Positions 26,476 to 36,824 are shown, counted from the first letter of the stretch. The stretch is 64,000 bases of DNA from Dyadobacter endophyticus (GCF_014641595.1 NZ_BMIA01000001.1:2852426-2916425), one strand, 5' to 3'. The notes: a model not told the origin generated them from the sequence alone. Translations and numbers: made by a program.

Positions 26476-26601
26476 GGCTAACTGAACCTTAATTTCAAGA
26501 AATATAGTAGCTAGTCGGACGTCGATTGTCCTTATGTGGCGACTACCGCATTAAACTGACTTTAAGCATACTGATGTCCCTTAAAGCCCGCTTTAACACA
26601 A

Positions 26602-26639
26602 AAAAAGGAGCAGAAAACTGCCGTTTCCCACTCCTTTTT
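26602..26639. terminator. Inverted repeat with A/T flanks, probable terminator
   Basis: AAAAAGGAG (ending 26610) pairs with CTCCTTTTT (26631-26639) around a 20-base loop that contains its own small GCAG/CTGC hairpin. It lies between the end of the ABC ATPase fragment and the convergent T9SS gene and can work from either side. Confidence 0.55.
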
Positions 26640-26641
26640 AG

Positions 26642-26662
26642 CCTTTTTGAAAAGGATTTTTT
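26642..26662 (+). terminator. Hairpin with T-tract
   Basis: CCTTTT-TG-AAAAGG (26642-26655) is followed by ATTTTTTC, a compact rho-independent terminator shape for plus-strand transcripts from the XRE/ABC pair. Confidence 0.5.
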
Positions 26663-26734
26663 CATTGCCCCTCCTTTTTAGACGCCCTCTTTTTGCACCG
26701 GCGGCTCAATTTATAGCAAGCAAAATTTTACATA

Positions 26735-29700
26735 CTATTTGCTTTTTATCAGCTTTTGGGAGACCATAGAACCGTCAGGCATTTGAATGTTGACCACATA
26801 GATTCCATTAGGGAGGGACTGAATGTCAAACGTATGCCTGTTTTGGCCTGTTCCGTTGTGGCCTTGGGTTATGATCCGTCCTGATACGTCCAGAATCCTG
26901 ATCGTTTCCAACCCGCCTAATCCTTCAATAGTCAGCTCGTCCTGCACCGGATTGGGGTAGACCGAGATCCGCGCCGCGCCATTTTCAACAGACAGCATTC
27001 TGATAGAACTAAAAGCATATGTACCGTCCATATCGACCATTCTCAGGCGGTATAGATTTTGACCTTTTTCCGGTGAATTGTCGGTGTAAGAGTAATTTCT
27101 CAAAATACTGCTTTCCCCGTTTGACCGAACACTGCCTATTGAAACCCAAACTTTCCCATGGGTGCTGCGCTCTATTTCAAAGCGGTCCGAGTTCACTTCT
27201 TCGGTGGTAGACCAGGTAAGGTGCGCCAAATTTCCCTCTTTCCTGGCATCAAAGGCAACCAGTTTGACGGGCATTGGGCAATCGACAATGATGGTTAATG
27301 TGGCGATCGATTCGAGCCCGTTGCCGTCGGTTACAACGTAGTCAATAGAGACCGTATCACGCAAGCCGTTCAATGGAATAAAACTCACGGCCCCACTGAC
27401 TGGGTCCACATTATATTGGCCCTGACCAGCGACAGTCAGGGTCGTTACCCGATCGGGCGAGCCTGGCGTCAGCAGTTTCACACTCGATGGTACCAACGGT
27501 ACGCTTCCAGCGATGTCATTGGCCAGCACGTCGACCGTAGTAGCATTGCAAGTAGTCGTGCCATCATCGTCCACGGCCACTGGCGGATCATTGACAATTG
27601 CGCTTGGGCAGCGCGCGCCGTCACCTGGGGTTACTCCGGACGCTGTCGAGAACAGCGACGCCGTTAGGTTGGTAAGAGGAGCGCTGATCTTGAAAATGGC
27701 CCCGCTGCCGTTATTGCCTACATACATGTCCCCGTCTGTATCAAAGAAAGCAGTACCAAAAGCGCCGGTGTAGCCAGATGTTTCGATGCCTGCACCGGTT
27801 ACAGGGCCTACTGTGGTGCGGTTACCAGTTGCCGGATCAAATTGATATAATACTTTGTCTGTACCGAATGCATAAATCAGACCGTTGGTAGGATTGAACG
27901 ACCAATCGTTCAAGTTGGTCGGCGTAGTGGGCAATGTTACGGCAGTCAGGTAATTTGCTGAGCCGGGATTCAGGTCGACTTTGGTGATCTGGTTTGAATT
28001 GGCTGCGTACAGGTACAGAATACCACCCGGGCTCACATCTCCCGTTGCAAAGCCCGGAACCGGAGACGGGAAACCGGTCACATCATGGAATGTCACAGAC
28101 CAATCACTGCCGATCCGGACGAGCTGATTAGTGCCGTAACGGAAACCCCAGATATAGTTGTCGACGGTGTTGTAGCCGATGGCGTTAACGAAAGCGTTGG
28201 GACCTGGGATCAGGGTCTGTTTGGCCAGGGTTGTATTACCGGTCGAAAGATCAAGTGTGTAACCGTCCGAAACGTTGGCACCATCTATATTCCGGTTGCC
28301 GATCACATAGCTCAGTTCCGAACATGGAAAAGCAGGCTGGGCGAGCCAGGAACCGGTTGCTTCCCGGAACGGGTGCGTGATGTCACCTTTGCTCAGGCCA
28401 ATAAACCCTTGGAAATCGTCTAAACCAGTGCAAGGTTCATATACAATGAGATTCTTGACATTCCAGAAGTCCGGCTGATCGTATATGACCCGCAGGGTCG
28501 CGGTGGTGTTGACCGGGTTGGTAACCGAGACGGTCGCAGAAGCCGGTGAGGAAGGAAAAGTGATGGTTCCGTTGACGGCATCGTATGAAGCGCCTGTCAC
28601 CGAATTGATCGTTATGCCGGCGGGAAGTTCCAGCTTGAAAATTCTCGGATGCCCACCGTCGTCCGTAAGGTCAACCGTGAAATTCTGAGCGGTTCCTGCT
28701 ACGGCCGGCGATCCCGGACCGGTAATTGAAAACACCGGTTCAGCAGGACTTGGCAGGCCTGGAATAGCGTCGATAGCGTCCCCGTGGAGCCCGGAATAGT
28801 GCACTGCATAGTCAGCACCTGTGGTAGAATTCACCGCAGACTGGACAGCCATAAAATTGGCATATGTCGTTGCCGGCGCTGGAATATTATTCAATATGTA
28901 AACCAGCCGTGCCGCTTTCAGTTGATCGACCGCATCCGCACTTCCCGACTTATCCAGGTCCGGACGAACGCTGGGCGAGAATATAACTTCACCGATGTAG
29001 TTGCTGTTGGCCATGGAAGGAGCCGGCTTCCCGTAATCGATGCAAAAGGATATTTCAGAGGAAACAAGATTCTTGTTCCCATCAAAATAGGCGGTAGCAA
29101 TTGGTGCAGCTTCCTCCGGATATGAATCCATCGCAATGTATGAATTCGGGGTTATAAACTTTTTCCAATATGCGACCTGAAAACCAAATGCCGATGTAGC
29201 TAACTGGTCGCCGGTAGTATAAGGAATAACAATTTTAAAATCGCCGCCCGACGAAGCAACGGGGCTTTCGAAAGTCACAGTGATCGGGCCCGTATATGTC
29301 CGCGTCTGCGACAAGTAGCCGGAAGCATTCGCTGGCGTGACGGTTTCTGTGGGAGTCCCGCTTGCCGAAGTCCCCAAATAGATTTTGATAACGGCCGAAG
29401 GTGCCATATCCAGAAAGTCAAACCGAAGGACAACTTTGCCCAATGTTCCGTCAGAAAGCTCAGGATAGATGGTGGCTGAACGAAGGGGGTATATGGCGTT
29501 CATCGTCGCTTCGAGATTGAATTTGCCGGAAGTCGACCTTCCACTCCCAATTTTTCCGGCAGGCACGGTTTCCGGGAAATAATTCCCCCCATCAAAGTCC
29601 TGGTCAAAAAAATACCATTGAGTTCCGCCCCCTGGGTCCGGGCATGACTGTGCATTCGCAAAGGATAATGCCTTTAATGTCAGAATCGCAGCAAAAATAA

Positions 29701-29752
29701 AGCTACTGAATCTTCGGGCCAGAAGGTCTGGTGATGTGTAAACATTTTTCAT
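26735..29752 (-). CDS. Secreted multi-domain protein with T9SS type A sorting domain
   Basis: About 1005 residues from the ATG at 29752, which begins a signal peptide ending SFANA-Q; an earlier in-frame start at 29806 adds 18 residues with no signal character. Domains seen: an N-terminal beta-sandwich with a GTQWYFFDQDFDGGNYF opening; a short dockerin-like calcium stretch (DLDKSGSADAVDQLKAARLV); a region of propeller-like repeats (IGYNTVDNYIWGFRYG, GLIYAFGTDKVLYQFDPATG) of DUF6923 style; a cadherin-like Ig domain (VAVDDDGTTTCNATTVDVLA); an FN3-like module (PVKLVAFDARKEGNLAHLTW); and a C-terminal Por sorting domain (ISVYPNPVQDELTIEGL to QKLIKSK). It should be exported by T9SS and attached to or released from the surface. 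Role unknown; possibly adhesion. Confidence 0.88.
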   Translation of the reverse strand: MKNVYTSPDLLARRFSSFIFAAILTLKALSFANAQSCPDPGGGTQWYFFDQDFDGGNYFPETVPAGKIGSGRSTSGKFNLEATMNAIYPLRSATIYPELSDGTLGKVVLRFDFLDMAPSAVIKIYLGTSASGTPTETVTPANASGYLSQTRTYTGPITVTFESPVASSGGDFKIVIPYTTGDQLATSAFGFQVAYWKKFITPNSYIAMDSYPEEAAPIATAYFDGNKNLVSSEISFCIDYGKPAPSMANSNYIGEVIFSPSVRPDLDKSGSADAVDQLKAARLVYILNNIPAPATTYANFMAVQSAVNSTTGADYAVHYSGLHGDAIDAIPGLPSPAEPVFSITGPGSPAVAGTAQNFTVDLTDDGGHPRIFKLELPAGITINSVTGASYDAVNGTITFPSSPASATVSVTNPVNTTATLRVIYDQPDFWNVKNLIVYEPCTGLDDFQGFIGLSKGDITHPFREATGSWLAQPAFPCSELSYVIGNRNIDGANVSDGYTLDLSTGNTTLAKQTLIPGPNAFVNAIGYNTVDNYIWGFRYGTNQLVRIGSDWSVTFHDVTGFPSPVPGFATGDVSPGGILYLYAANSNQITKVDLNPGSANYLTAVTLPTTPTNLNDWSFNPTNGLIYAFGTDKVLYQFDPATGNRTTVGPVTGAGIETSGYTGAFGTAFFDTDGDMYVGNNGSGAIFKISAPLTNLTASLFSTASGVTPGDGARCPSAIVNDPPVAVDDDGTTTCNATTVDVLANDIAGSVPLVPSSVKLLTPGSPDRVTTLTVAGQGQYNVDPVSGAVSFIPLNGLRDTVSIDYVVTDGNGLESIATLTIIVDCPMPVKLVAFDARKEGNLAHLTWSTTEEVNSDRFEIERSTHGKVWVSIGSVRSNGESSILRNYSYTDNSPEKGQNLYRLRMVDMDGTYAFSSIRMLSVENGAARISVYPNPVQDELTIEGLGGLETIRILDVSGRIITQGHNGTGQNRHTFDIQSLPNGIYVVNIQMPDGSMVSQKLIKSK

Positions 29753-29905
29753 GGAATATATTGATTTAAGTAAGAATTCCTTTTTGGGTTCCTGAGGGGA
29801 GCCCATTGGGTATAAGGATTATCGCAGGCCAGGGAGTTGATCTGGTCCAATTGGTCTAGTGCGGTATAGCGTAGTTAAGGTATTTGGCTATCAAATGGTT
29901 GGTAA

Positions 29906-29938
29906 AAAACAGTATCCGAAAACTTCGGATACTGTTTT
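29906..29938 (-). terminator. Perfect 15-bp rho-independent terminator
   Basis: AAAACAGTATCCGAA (29906-29920), loop AAC, TTCGGATACTGTTTT (29924-29938): a perfect stem with a T-run on the minus strand, placed 20 bases after the stop of the 2096-residue gene. Confidence 0.8.
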
Positions 29939-29958
29939 ACTTACCCCAGCACACTTTG

Positions 29959-32900
29959 TTATTTCACTACAAATGTCTTGCTGTGGCTCTCGCCATTTGC
30001 GTACACGATCCTGACCACATACAGGCCTGCGCGTAGATTACGAATATCCAGGCTGTCACCCGACTGGTTGGCTTGCATCACTTCCACGCCGGCGACATTG
30101 TAGATCGATGCCTTATACGAGCCGGAATGCGGCAGATTGAGCGACAATCTTCCATTGACTACCGGGTTAGGGTATACGGACAATGCACCTTTCACAACGT
30201 CGAACCGGAGTGCTACGGCAGAACTATACATGTAAGTTCCGTCGAGATCGATTTGCTTCAGACGATAGTAGTTCGTACCTGTCATCGGCGACGCATCTTT
30301 GAAATCGTAGCTCAACGCACCTTTGCTGTTACCGCCTTCGGTTTGGTTTTCCACAAATCCGATGATGTTCCAGTTACGTGCATCGGCGCTCCGCTGGATC
30401 TCGAAGCCTTTGTTGTTCACCTCTTCGGCAGTAGCCCAGGCCAGATTGGCTATGCCACCTTCCTTAGCCGCCTTGAAGTAAGTAAGCGTTACAGGCATTG
30501 CCGATTCAGAGGTAGTCGATAGGTACACGAATGAAGAAAGTGAAGAAATGTTATGGAACTCCACATAATTGACCCCATCCTCCACGCCGCTCGCGTTAGG
30601 TGTCAGTTGAACGGCCTTGCTTGCGTCAAGCACTCCGGAACCGTACACATTCGCGATGACGTCTTCCGCTGATCCTTCATACTTGAACCATGCGTTCACC
30701 TGAGCGCCCGGAAGTTGCGTAGCAGTCAATTCGGAAGCGCTGTAATAGATACGTACTTTGGCCCCTGTGAATGCAGTAGCAGAGCCGTTGGTAACCGATG
30801 CGATCCGCGGCATCAGGCTGGTCGTTTTGGTACCATCTGTATAGGTCACGCCTTCCGGAGTAATCTTCACCGTGAGGTTATTGAGGACGTCCGCAGGTAG
30901 ACCTGACGTTGCGAACAGTTTCAGCGAAGCGTCAGCGCTCTTACGGAAATACGTCCACTCGCCGGTAGCACAGTTATCGACGAATTGCGTGGTTTCTTCC
31001 GTTACAGCAGGCAGGTACACAGTACCCGTGGTAATCGGGGTCACTTTACCAAACGTGAAGTAACTGGCGCCATTCGGGAAGCTATGAGTGGCTTCGTAGT
31101 CTGTGCCATTCAAAGTCACCGGAACTGCCGTCACGTTGGACGAGAACGCAGCGTCGGACGCGAACAGGATCACATAACCTGCGCACGCATCGTTGGCTAG
31201 CGTGGTAGTCCCCACCGAAGCCTGCGGAAAGCGGATCAGGGTCTCTCCGGCCACATTGGTATTCTGAACTTTCCAGATACGGTTCATACGACGGCCGTTG
31301 TTGATGCTGCCTGAGTAAACAAACGGTGTATTGGCAGTGGTCATGTTTTGCGTATTGCCGTTGTCACCCCACACAAGGAACTGCCCATCGCTTAGTGAAT
31401 TGGTATTGGCAGCATTGGTTGCAGCAATTCCACCTAAACCGATGATCACCTGATCGTTGGTGTTCGCATGCTGGCTGCGGCTTTGTTTCTGATGCAGGGC
31501 AGAAATAAAGTCATTACCTATACCGGCCACGTTGTTGTAATGGGCAATGTTTGCATCTTTATCCCAAACAACTACTCCACTGGAAGTGGTGTAATTGTTA
31601 GTATTATTCAACGTGACACCATATTTGATAGCAAGATAAGTATCTACCTTGTTTCTTTCGGTAGCAGTAACGCTACCATGTCCATAAACAACCAACTCGC
31701 CTATATGCCCGGTAAATCCCCAGTCATCTCCTCCGGGGGGATTTACTCCTCCATTTGCACCGAAAATGTGCCCACCGGTAACAGCGCCCGTCGCAGTATG
31801 ATTTGTACCAGTTCCAATGGCAGCACCATTGAGGCCGTTACTTACATTCACATCAGAAAACTTGTGGTACATAATACTTGGTACAGTAGTAGAAGCTGCA
31901 ATGCCGCCTGGAACAGCGTTGTACGTTATTAGTGCCCCGGTATTATTTCTTCGGCCAACCCCGCCATTAGGATAAAGAGATGGCTGATCCCAGTTGGTTC
32001 CATTAAATGTTGCATTATTCATACCAACATTAAATACCCTAGAACCCGCTGCCCCCTCCTTTGTAACCTTGAAGATATCAAAGTCCAAACTATGTAAGGT
32101 TTGCACATCTATATTACCTATCATTTGCTGGATAGCCGTAAAATTGATGCCTGGGTTGTAGTTAAAGTAAGTAGCACCTCCGTTTTTAAATTTAGGCAAA
32201 GGAGCTTCATTAATCTGCCCAACCGTTGTACCAGAAGTGAAATCTGTCCAATAAGCAACATCGCCATCTTCACCCGCAGCATCAACTAATTTATCAGCAC
32301 GGTACCAGTAGCTCAGGTTGTTGGTTACTCCACCCGGTGCCTGAATAAAGGCTGCAAAGGTGAAATATTGTCCATTCGCTATTGTGACATCGGCATAGGC
32401 ATATTCTATCCCGTTTACAACCTGGCTGTTTTCCATCGCTGTTATTACGTCCGATGCATCAATGGTTGCATCCCCACTTTGGATCAGTTTCAGGTTGGCA
32501 TATCCCTTAGCCCATGCGACTCTTACCATACCAACAGCGTTGGTATTTTGAGCTTTCCAGATGGATGCAAAGCGGTAATTAACACCACTTATTCCTGCGA
32601 TAGAAACCGTTGGCGCTTTTGCGAGATTGTTATCACCCCAAATCAGGTATTGACCGTTGGAGAGTACACCTGTGTTGCCAGCATTTGTATTGTCGAGACC
32701 CGTGGTACTGATCAAAACTTGCCTGCCTGGGTTGGTGCTCCATGACTGCTTCTGATACAAGGAACCCATATCGTCACGGGAAATACCTGCAATGTTGAAA
32801 TGATAGCCATTGTTGGTAGCATTTGCCCACACAGTACCAGAAGATGAGTTTACATAGTCTTTTGTACCCGCGGCGTAGGTTGTACCATATTTGATCGCCA

Positions 32901-35900
32901 TATAGGTTTCAACCCGATTCATTTCATCCTCGGTAAGTCGTTGTTCAAACACAACCACTTCATTCAACTGCCCATTCAACGCGCCATGGTTGTCATCCTG
33001 GCCAATTTGAAAATCCCGGGAAGCATTATTGATGACGGCATTCTGAATCTGGTTGGTACCCGAGAAAACGGTGCGGTTACCATTTAATGACACGGTAGCG
33101 CCCGCATAAGCCGCGGTACTGCCCTCGCCATTCTGCCATCCGGACCCTATGGTAAAGTAATTTTTATTCACAAAACTATTACCACTTAAACCCTGATAAC
33201 CCGGCCCTCCTGTAAAGAACAACAGATTATAGTTACCACTTACCGAATAGGTATGTAACCCGGGATAATCCATGGAAGAATGAAAACCGGCAAAACCAAC
33301 ATTTTTTAGGCTGTTAAGATACCCTGCCGCATAAATTGACCCATTTGCCCGATCTATCACATTTACTCCTGTGGGAGCGGTGTATCGCATCCACTGGCTG
33401 CCGGGGAATGTAACTGTTGGATTGAAATTGGCCAGCGTTGTGGTGTTAGAGAAAGTAGGTCTGTTTCCTGCGCTCGCCTGCACAAGATTGTATCCGGTGC
33501 CTTTGTATTCATTCCATTGTTGCAGAGCCTGTCCATCTGTTGCCACCGTTGTGCCCGCGTCAGAAAACTGCTGACCTGCTGCATCTGCCCTATACCATGC
33601 CGCCGAAGCTACATTACCCGGTCCGGATACGAACCCTGCGAAAGTAAAGTATTGACCATCACTCAGGGTTACGTCAGCGTAATTATAAGAAACACCATTT
33701 ACAGATGCTGAATTGGCAGTCATATCTGTTCTGGCGTCTGTATCATCAATGGTAGCGTCGGCGCTTTGAATAAGCGTAAGGCTTGGAATTCCGGACGGCC
33801 ATGCCACACGCACTGTTCCTACATTTGCTGTATTTTGTACTTTCCAGATAGCCGCAAAGCGTAAATTCAATGTGGGGACACTGGCAAAATTAAACGATGC
33901 AGAAAGCGTTTTAGACAAACCATTATCGCCCCAAATCAAATACTGTCCATCAGAAAGTGAAGTTCCGTTTCCAGCATTAGTGTCTGTCAGGCCAGTGGTC
34001 GAAATTATAACCTGCTGCCCTTTATTGACGCTGATACTTTGCTTTTGACTCAATGCGGACGACTCATCACTGGCAATACCAGCCACGTTGTTATGATAGG
34101 CGCTGTTAGCAGCCGCATCCCACGCAACGCTTCCATTGGAGTTCAGATAATTTACACCTGCCGGCAATGTGATACCATATTTGATCGCCAGATAGCTATC
34201 TACCCTGTTTCTTTCAGCCGCAGTCAAATTTCCGCCACCATAAATAACCACTTCTCCAATATGACCGGTGAAGCCCCAGTCATCACCACCCGGAGGATTG
34301 GTACCTCCGTTAGCGCCAAAAATATGGCCGCCAGTCATCTGCCCTCTTGCCGAAACATCATATTGTGTACCCAGGCCTGCACCGTTCACACCCTTCCTGA
34401 TAGATGTATTGGTGAAAGTGTGGTACATGATGCTTGGTATGGTGGTAGAAAAAGCAATGTTACCTGGATTTACTATGACTGCTCCTCCACCTGTACTATT
34501 TCTGGTAGCCATGTTGCCGCTGGCATAGAGTCCGGGCTGATCCCAGTTGGCACCACCCAATGAGGTATTATTCATGCCAATGTTAAAATACCTCGTTCCA
34601 CTCATACCTTCTTTGGTCAATGTGAAAATATCGAAGGAAGTATTTTCTAAGGTCTGGGTGGTGATGTTGCCCAACATTTGTTGGATTGCAGTAAAATTCA
34701 CACCCGGATTGAAATTGAAATAGTTTGTTGCACCTTGTTTATAAACCGGAACAGGCGCTGTTGCAATTTGACCGGAAACAGTACCTCTTGCAAAATCTGT
34801 CCAGGTCGTAACGTTACTACCATCCCCTCCAACTTTAACCAAGCCTTCATCCGCACGATACCATTGGGTTAAACCTGTGGTAACACCACCGGGCGCCGGT
34901 ACTTTGGCCGCAAATGTAAAATACTGACCATCGGCCAGCGTCACATCCGCATAGTTGTAAACGACGCCATTGATTGTAGTCTCGGATGTCAAAGGTGTCA
35001 GCACATCTCCTGCACCGATAGTCTGATCGCTACTTTGGATCAGGCTCAGACTTTTAAGGCCTTTTGGCCAGGCCACACGAACGGTTCCCACAGCTCCTGA
35101 ATTCTGCACCTTCCATATCGCCTGAAAATGATGGGATACCGACGGAAATGCAGTGGTAGATACGGTTGGCACTTTGGCCAGGCCATTGTCGCCCCATATC
35201 AGATACTGCCCTGCGTTCAGCGCTAATGAGTTACCTGCGTTCGTGTTCGTTAAGCCCGTAGTACCGATCAACACCTGACGCCCCGCGTTCGTGCTCCAAG
35301 ATTGCTTCTGGTGCAACGCACCATTGTCGTCGCGGCCAATACCTGCAATGTTATTGTGAAAACCTGTATTAGCCGAAGCATTCCAAACAACATTGCCGGC
35401 AGAGCTCTTGTAGTCGCGCGTTCCGCCCGCGTACGTCGTCCCGTATTTGACAGCCAGGTACGTTTCGACCCGGTCCATCTGGTCTGTCGTCAGCTTATCT
35501 TCGAACACCATTACCTCATTCAGCTGGCCGCTGAAAGCACCGTAATTATTATCCGCACCGATACGGAAATCACGCGCGCCGGTGCTCAGGTTGGCATTAT
35601 AGAGCTGGCTGCCGTTGTAGTCGGTACGTGTACCGTTGAGCGACACGGTCGCCGCTGCGTACGATGCATTCGTACCAGCGCCGTTCTGCCATCCCGAACC
35701 AGCCGAAAAGAACATGTCTGCTGTGTAGGCAGAGGCACTCAATCCCTGGTAACCAGGACCTCCTGTAAAAAACAGCAGTTTGTTATTGCTACCAAAAATA
35801 TGCAGACCCGGATAATCCATCGATGCGTGAAACCCGGCAAATCCGCTTTGTTTCAGCGTGTTCACATAGCCGGCGGCATAGATACTGCCATTGGCCCTGT

Positions 35901-36249
35901 CGATCAGATTTACACCCGTACCCGCGGTGAATTGTAGAAAGTCGTTACTGCCGTCGAAGGTGACGGTGGGGTTAAAATTTGCCAACGCGGAGCTATTGGA
36001 AAAAACCGGCCGTGCGCTGGCCGTAGCCTGGATCAGGTTCCTGCCTGTCCCGCGCGCTTCGTTCCATTGCTGAACGGTGGCGTTATTCGACGCGGCCGTG
36101 GAGCCTGCGTCTGAAAATACGGAGCCAGGTGCGTCGGCCCGGTACCAGACCGCTGGGGAAACCCCACCGGGTGCCTGCGCACGTGCGCCAAAGCACGCAA
36201 GCATTGCAGAAGCAAGTGCGATGGCGGCAACTTGTACATTTCGTTTCAT
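29959..36249 (-). CDS. Giant secreted repeat protein (ConA/LamG-like modules, A-B-A-B) with T9SS sorting domain
   Basis: 2096 residues: signal peptide (1-25), four modules of about 426 residues (26-1739) alternating between two types, a unique region (about 1740-1900), an FN3-like module (PVTLTYFKAAKEGGIANLAW) and a C-terminal T9SS type A sorting domain (LSVYPNPVVNGRLSLNL to KTFVVK). Each module starts with a WYRAD motif and a lectin-like (ConA/LamG) sandwich, contains a GELNEV or GHIGEV strand followed by RVETYLAVKYG, and ends with the AGIGRDD...QKQS block (DUF8202-like) and a GQYLIWGDNG...RVAW...GQYFTFA stretch. It is a probable surface adhesin or glycan-binding protein. A terminator follows. 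No recognisable enzyme domain. Confidence 0.9.
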   Translation of the reverse strand: MKRNVQVAAIALASAMLACFGARAQAPGGVSPAVWYRADAPGSVFSDAGSTAASNNATVQQWNEARGTGRNLIQATASARPVFSNSSALANFNPTVTFDGSNDFLQFTAGTGVNLIDRANGSIYAAGYVNTLKQSGFAGFHASMDYPGLHIFGSNNKLLFFTGGPGYQGLSASAYTADMFFSAGSGWQNGAGTNASYAAATVSLNGTRTDYNGSQLYNANLSTGARDFRIGADNNYGAFSGQLNEVMVFEDKLTTDQMDRVETYLAVKYGTTYAGGTRDYKSSAGNVVWNASANTGFHNNIAGIGRDDNGALHQKQSWSTNAGRQVLIGTTGLTNTNAGNSLALNAGQYLIWGDNGLAKVPTVSTTAFPSVSHHFQAIWKVQNSGAVGTVRVAWPKGLKSLSLIQSSDQTIGAGDVLTPLTSETTINGVVYNYADVTLADGQYFTFAAKVPAPGGVTTGLTQWYRADEGLVKVGGDGSNVTTWTDFARGTVSGQIATAPVPVYKQGATNYFNFNPGVNFTAIQQMLGNITTQTLENTSFDIFTLTKEGMSGTRYFNIGMNNTSLGGANWDQPGLYASGNMATRNSTGGGAVIVNPGNIAFSTTIPSIMYHTFTNTSIRKGVNGAGLGTQYDVSARGQMTGGHIFGANGGTNPPGGDDWGFTGHIGEVVIYGGGNLTAAERNRVDSYLAIKYGITLPAGVNYLNSNGSVAWDAAANSAYHNNVAGIASDESSALSQKQSISVNKGQQVIISTTGLTDTNAGNGTSLSDGQYLIWGDNGLSKTLSASFNFASVPTLNLRFAAIWKVQNTANVGTVRVAWPSGIPSLTLIQSADATIDDTDARTDMTANSASVNGVSYNYADVTLSDGQYFTFAGFVSGPGNVASAAWYRADAAGQQFSDAGTTVATDGQALQQWNEYKGTGYNLVQASAGNRPTFSNTTTLANFNPTVTFPGSQWMRYTAPTGVNVIDRANGSIYAAGYLNSLKNVGFAGFHSSMDYPGLHTYSVSGNYNLLFFTGGPGYQGLSGNSFVNKNYFTIGSGWQNGEGSTAAYAGATVSLNGNRTVFSGTNQIQNAVINNASRDFQIGQDDNHGALNGQLNEVVVFEQRLTEDEMNRVETYMAIKYGTTYAAGTKDYVNSSSGTVWANATNNGYHFNIAGISRDDMGSLYQKQSWSTNPGRQVLISTTGLDNTNAGNTGVLSNGQYLIWGDNNLAKAPTVSIAGISGVNYRFASIWKAQNTNAVGMVRVAWAKGYANLKLIQSGDATIDASDVITAMENSQVVNGIEYAYADVTIANGQYFTFAAFIQAPGGVTNNLSYWYRADKLVDAAGEDGDVAYWTDFTSGTTVGQINEAPLPKFKNGGATYFNYNPGINFTAIQQMIGNIDVQTLHSLDFDIFKVTKEGAAGSRVFNVGMNNATFNGTNWDQPSLYPNGGVGRRNNTGALITYNAVPGGIAASTTVPSIMYHKFSDVNVSNGLNGAAIGTGTNHTATGAVTGGHIFGANGGVNPPGGDDWGFTGHIGELVVYGHGSVTATERNKVDTYLAIKYGVTLNNTNNYTTSSGVVVWDKDANIAHYNNVAGIGNDFISALHQKQSRSQHANTNDQVIIGLGGIAATNAANTNSLSDGQFLVWGDNGNTQNMTTANTPFVYSGSINNGRRMNRIWKVQNTNVAGETLIRFPQASVGTTTLANDACAGYVILFASDAAFSSNVTAVPVTLNGTDYEATHSFPNGASYFTFGKVTPITTGTVYLPAVTEETTQFVDNCATGEWTYFRKSADASLKLFATSGLPADVLNNLTVKITPEGVTYTDGTKTTSLMPRIASVTNGSATAFTGAKVRIYYSASELTATQLPGAQVNAWFKYEGSAEDVIANVYGSGVLDASKAVQLTPNASGVEDGVNYVEFHNISSLSSFVYLSTTSESAMPVTLTYFKAAKEGGIANLAWATAEEVNNKGFEIQRSADARNWNIIGFVENQTEGGNSKGALSYDFKDASPMTGTNYYRLKQIDLDGTYMYSSAVALRFDVVKGALSVYPNPVVNGRLSLNLPHSGSYKASIYNVAGVEVMQANQSGDSLDIRNLRAGLYVVRIVYANGESHSKTFVVK
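31033..32343 (-). repeat. Module B2 of the 2096-residue protein
   Basis: Residues 1303-1739. It repeats the type B landmarks: LSYWYRADKLVDAAGEDGD, NPGINFTAIQQMIGNID, GGHIFGANGGVNPPGGDDWG. It is followed by a slightly different closing block (RIWKVQNTNVAGETLIRFPQ). Confidence 0.8.
32344..33621 (-). repeat. Module A2 of the 2096-residue protein
   Basis: Residues 877-1302. It repeats the type A landmarks: AAWYRADAAGQQFSDAG, GVNVIDRANGSIYAAGY, GFAGFHSSMDYPGLH, LLFFTGGPGYQGLSG. Confidence 0.8.
33622..34899 (-). repeat. Module B1 of the 2096-residue protein
   Basis: Residues 451-876. Type B opens LTQWYRADEGLVKVGGDGSN and contains FNPGVNFTAIQQMLGNI and GGHIFGANGGTNPPGGDDWG; its second half (AGIASDE, QKQS, WGDNG) is shared with type A. 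Confidence 0.8.
34900..36174 (-). repeat. Module A1 of the 2096-residue protein
   Basis: Residues 26-450. Type A opens VWYRADAPGSVFSDAGS and contains GVNLIDRANGSIYAAGY, GFAGFHASMDYPGLH and LLFFTGGPGYQGLS. It is near-identical in places to A2 and clearly different from type B in its first half. Confidence 0.8.
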
Positions 36250-36744
36250 AAAATAGTTTTCAATTGTCCATAAATGGTTTACACTTCTCTTCTCTTTCTT
36301 TTATTTATTCATAATCAGTACATTAAGTATTAATAAATTGATTTTAGAATTTTTGGGCATGGCATGGCCAGCTAGGAGGATACGCTCCGCCCCGAAATGG
36401 GTTCTTTGCCCCGGTCCGATTCAGTTACAAGGCTTTATCTCACAGGTGCGAAACTGTTCTGCCTGGTGTCAGGAAATGAAAATGACATAGTGTGGCATAG
36501 CGCAGATTTCCAGGATCGTTTACCGCGGAATTAATTCTAATAGTGGAGGTATTCTGAAAATATTTCTACGACAAATGTCCAAACTTAATTCGATTGAGGT
36601 AGGGGAGAATCTTGGCTAAATAGTAGGTTTTTCTTGTCAGAAAGGCCCCATAATGACATTTCCCGCACTACTTCACGGATCTTAGCGGGGAAGTTTGGGC
36701 AAATCTTACGAGCACCTGTCGGAGCCCTGCCAGGCCACATTCAG
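36250..36744 (+). other. Divergent intergenic region
   Basis: About 500 bases between the giant repeat protein and the hybrid sensor gene. Bases 36250-36360 are very A/T-rich and should hold the leader of the minus-strand gene. A CAAACTTA at 36580-36587 reads TAAGTTTG on the minus strand, a -7 box match, but it lies ~330 bases upstream of that start and no -33 element accompanies it. I see no gene. Confidence 0.5.
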
Positions 36745-36777
36745 TTTGGCTGTATACGTCGAGAGGTCGTAAGTTTG
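36745..36777 (+). promoter_or_regulatory. Bacteroidota-type promoter of the hybrid two-component gene
   Basis: TTTG at 36745-36748 and TAAGTTTG at 36770-36777 match the -33 and -7 consensus with a 21-base spacer, about 47 bases before the ATG at 36825. Confidence 0.65.
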
Positions 36778-36824
36778 CGTGATTTCACAAAATCATCGTC
36801 TGTTTCCCTAGTGCATACCCGTTG

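Noticed and set aside
31033..36174. Long periodic repeats considered as a CRISPR or satellite array
   Set aside because: The period is ~1278 bp, in frame within one protein, and explained by duplicated protein modules.
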